In this document: in pieces, positions 63,532 through 64,000 of the stretch
How positions within the stretch are numbered: position 1 is the first letter of the stretch
Layout: each line of letters starts with the position of its first letter
DNA from: Acholoe squamosa
Lineage: Eukaryota > Annelida > Polychaeta > Phyllodocida > Polynoidae
DNA length: 64,000 bases
NCBI GenBank assembly: GCA_949317995.1
Contig: OX439052.1
Coordinates: forward strand, 39,806,432-39,870,431
Direction of reading: 5' to 3'
The notes under the pieces: generated by a model
The model's database searches: none
Told to the model about the DNA's origin: nothing
The model's input: only the letters and a program-made list of their open reading frames with translations
Program-made: the position numbers and the translations under genes

Positions 63532-63795
63532 ATGGTCAAGTATGTACGTTTCGTCGATTTATCGAGGAGACTCAACACTTTCGACACAATTATGTGGAAT
63601 AAACCCAGTCCTTTCACAGAGAAACTCACCGCCCACGGATTCTTTTACATTGGAGGTAAGGACGTTGTTCAATGCTACCAATGTGGACTCGCTATACACA
63701 CATGGTGAAAAAGTGATGACGTCGCCGTGGAACATTTCAGACATTCTCCTACCTGCCCGTTGGCATCGGAAGTCCACAGAGCAAAATTTTGCTGA
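63532..63795 (+). pseudogene. BIR (IAP-like) domain interrupted by a stop codon
   Basis: The ATG at 63532 opens RRLNTFDTIMWNKPSPFTEKL, then TAHGFFYIGGKDVVQCYQCGLAIHTW, then TGA (63706-63708), then in the same frame KSDDVAVEHFRHSPTCPLA. Around the stop the BIR zinc set C-X2-C-X16-H-X6-C is complete, with the usual G-F-x-Y-x-G start. BIR domains of inhibitor-of-apoptosis proteins bind caspases or other partners. A second stop follows at 63793. The stop and the lack of a RING domain in the window suggest a pseudogene or an exon read through differently; the rest may lie beyond 64000. Confidence 0.6.
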
Positions 63796-64000
63796 CGGAA
63801 ATGGTGAAGAAATTGAACTCTCTGGACAACGGGTTGCAGCTTTTTCAGAATGAAGCGTGGAGGAGTTTTTCCTTTCGGACAAACATCTTCTGTGCTTTCT
63901 GATGCTGCAGCATTGGAGGACACAGTAGATAAATGAGAAACAACATATATACACCAGACACCACCGTAGATTCACCAGGGACAACATATATGAACCGGAC

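Noticed and set aside
63706-63708. TGA as a selenocysteine codon in the BIR protein
   Set aside because: BIR domains are not known selenoproteins, I see no clear SECIS-like stem downstream, and another stop follows soon.

Overview
The window looks like nuclear DNA of an animal, most likely a marine invertebrate. It has spliced genes with GT-AG introns, long AT-rich intergenic stretches, many microsatellites and tRNA-derived SINE-like pieces. It also carries transposon groups common in such genomes: a DIRS/Ngaro tyrosine-recombinase retroelement, a Ty3/Gypsy element, PIF/Harbinger, and many TA- or 8-bp-target MITEs. The SUEL-type lectin exons and tandem Death domains fit an echinoderm, hemichordate, cephalochordate or mollusc. 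The sequence alone does not let me choose.

Layout. 1-1943: 3' half of a Ngaro/PAT-like retroelement (RNase H, tyrosine recombinase, split direct repeats). 1944-9382: repeats, a dead LINE, MITEs, and a duplicated 5' gene segment holding a signal-peptide exon (7633-7678). 9526-22401: a nearly young 12.9-kb Gypsy element with gag, pol and a long third gene in the env position, itself inserted in an older inverted-repeat element. 23522-24816: a TA-target inverted-repeat element. 25065-32207: a spliced gene for a secreted protein of SUEL lectin domains, sushi-like domains and Ser/Thr/Pro linkers. It was built by tandem duplication of phase 1-1 exons. 32.4-37.9 kb: MITEs, SINE fragments and a minisatellite. 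37905-38663: an intronless eight-finger C2H2 zinc-finger gene. 39.0-43.1 kb: repeats and SINEs. 43.2-44.7 kb: a second, broken DIRS/Ngaro fragment. 44712-46380: a broken remnant resembling the N-terminal part of a mobile-element type-B DNA polymerase. 48572-57266: a complete 8.7-kb PIF/Harbinger transposon. 57.4-58.2 kb: a decayed ORF. 58740-59225: a compact gene with two Death domains behind a TATA box. 59.8-62.2 kb: two interlocked long inverted repeats inside an old repeat. 63532-63795: a BIR (IAP-like) domain interrupted by a stop codon.

The strongest results are three. (1) The Harbinger element: a five-exon transposase converges on a nine-exon partner gene whose splice phases all agree, predicting a Myb/SANT plus coiled-coil protein of about 1082 residues. 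(2) The Gypsy element: it has an extra 2.9-kb coding region, its own CRE-bearing GC-rich leader, and two internal -1 frame steps. (3) The lectin gene: duplicated exon cassettes remain, while two of three sushi exons have lost splice sites or gained a stop.

All family assignments rest on motif recognition by eye. No search was run. Splice structures are manual predictions supported by frame and phase consistency.
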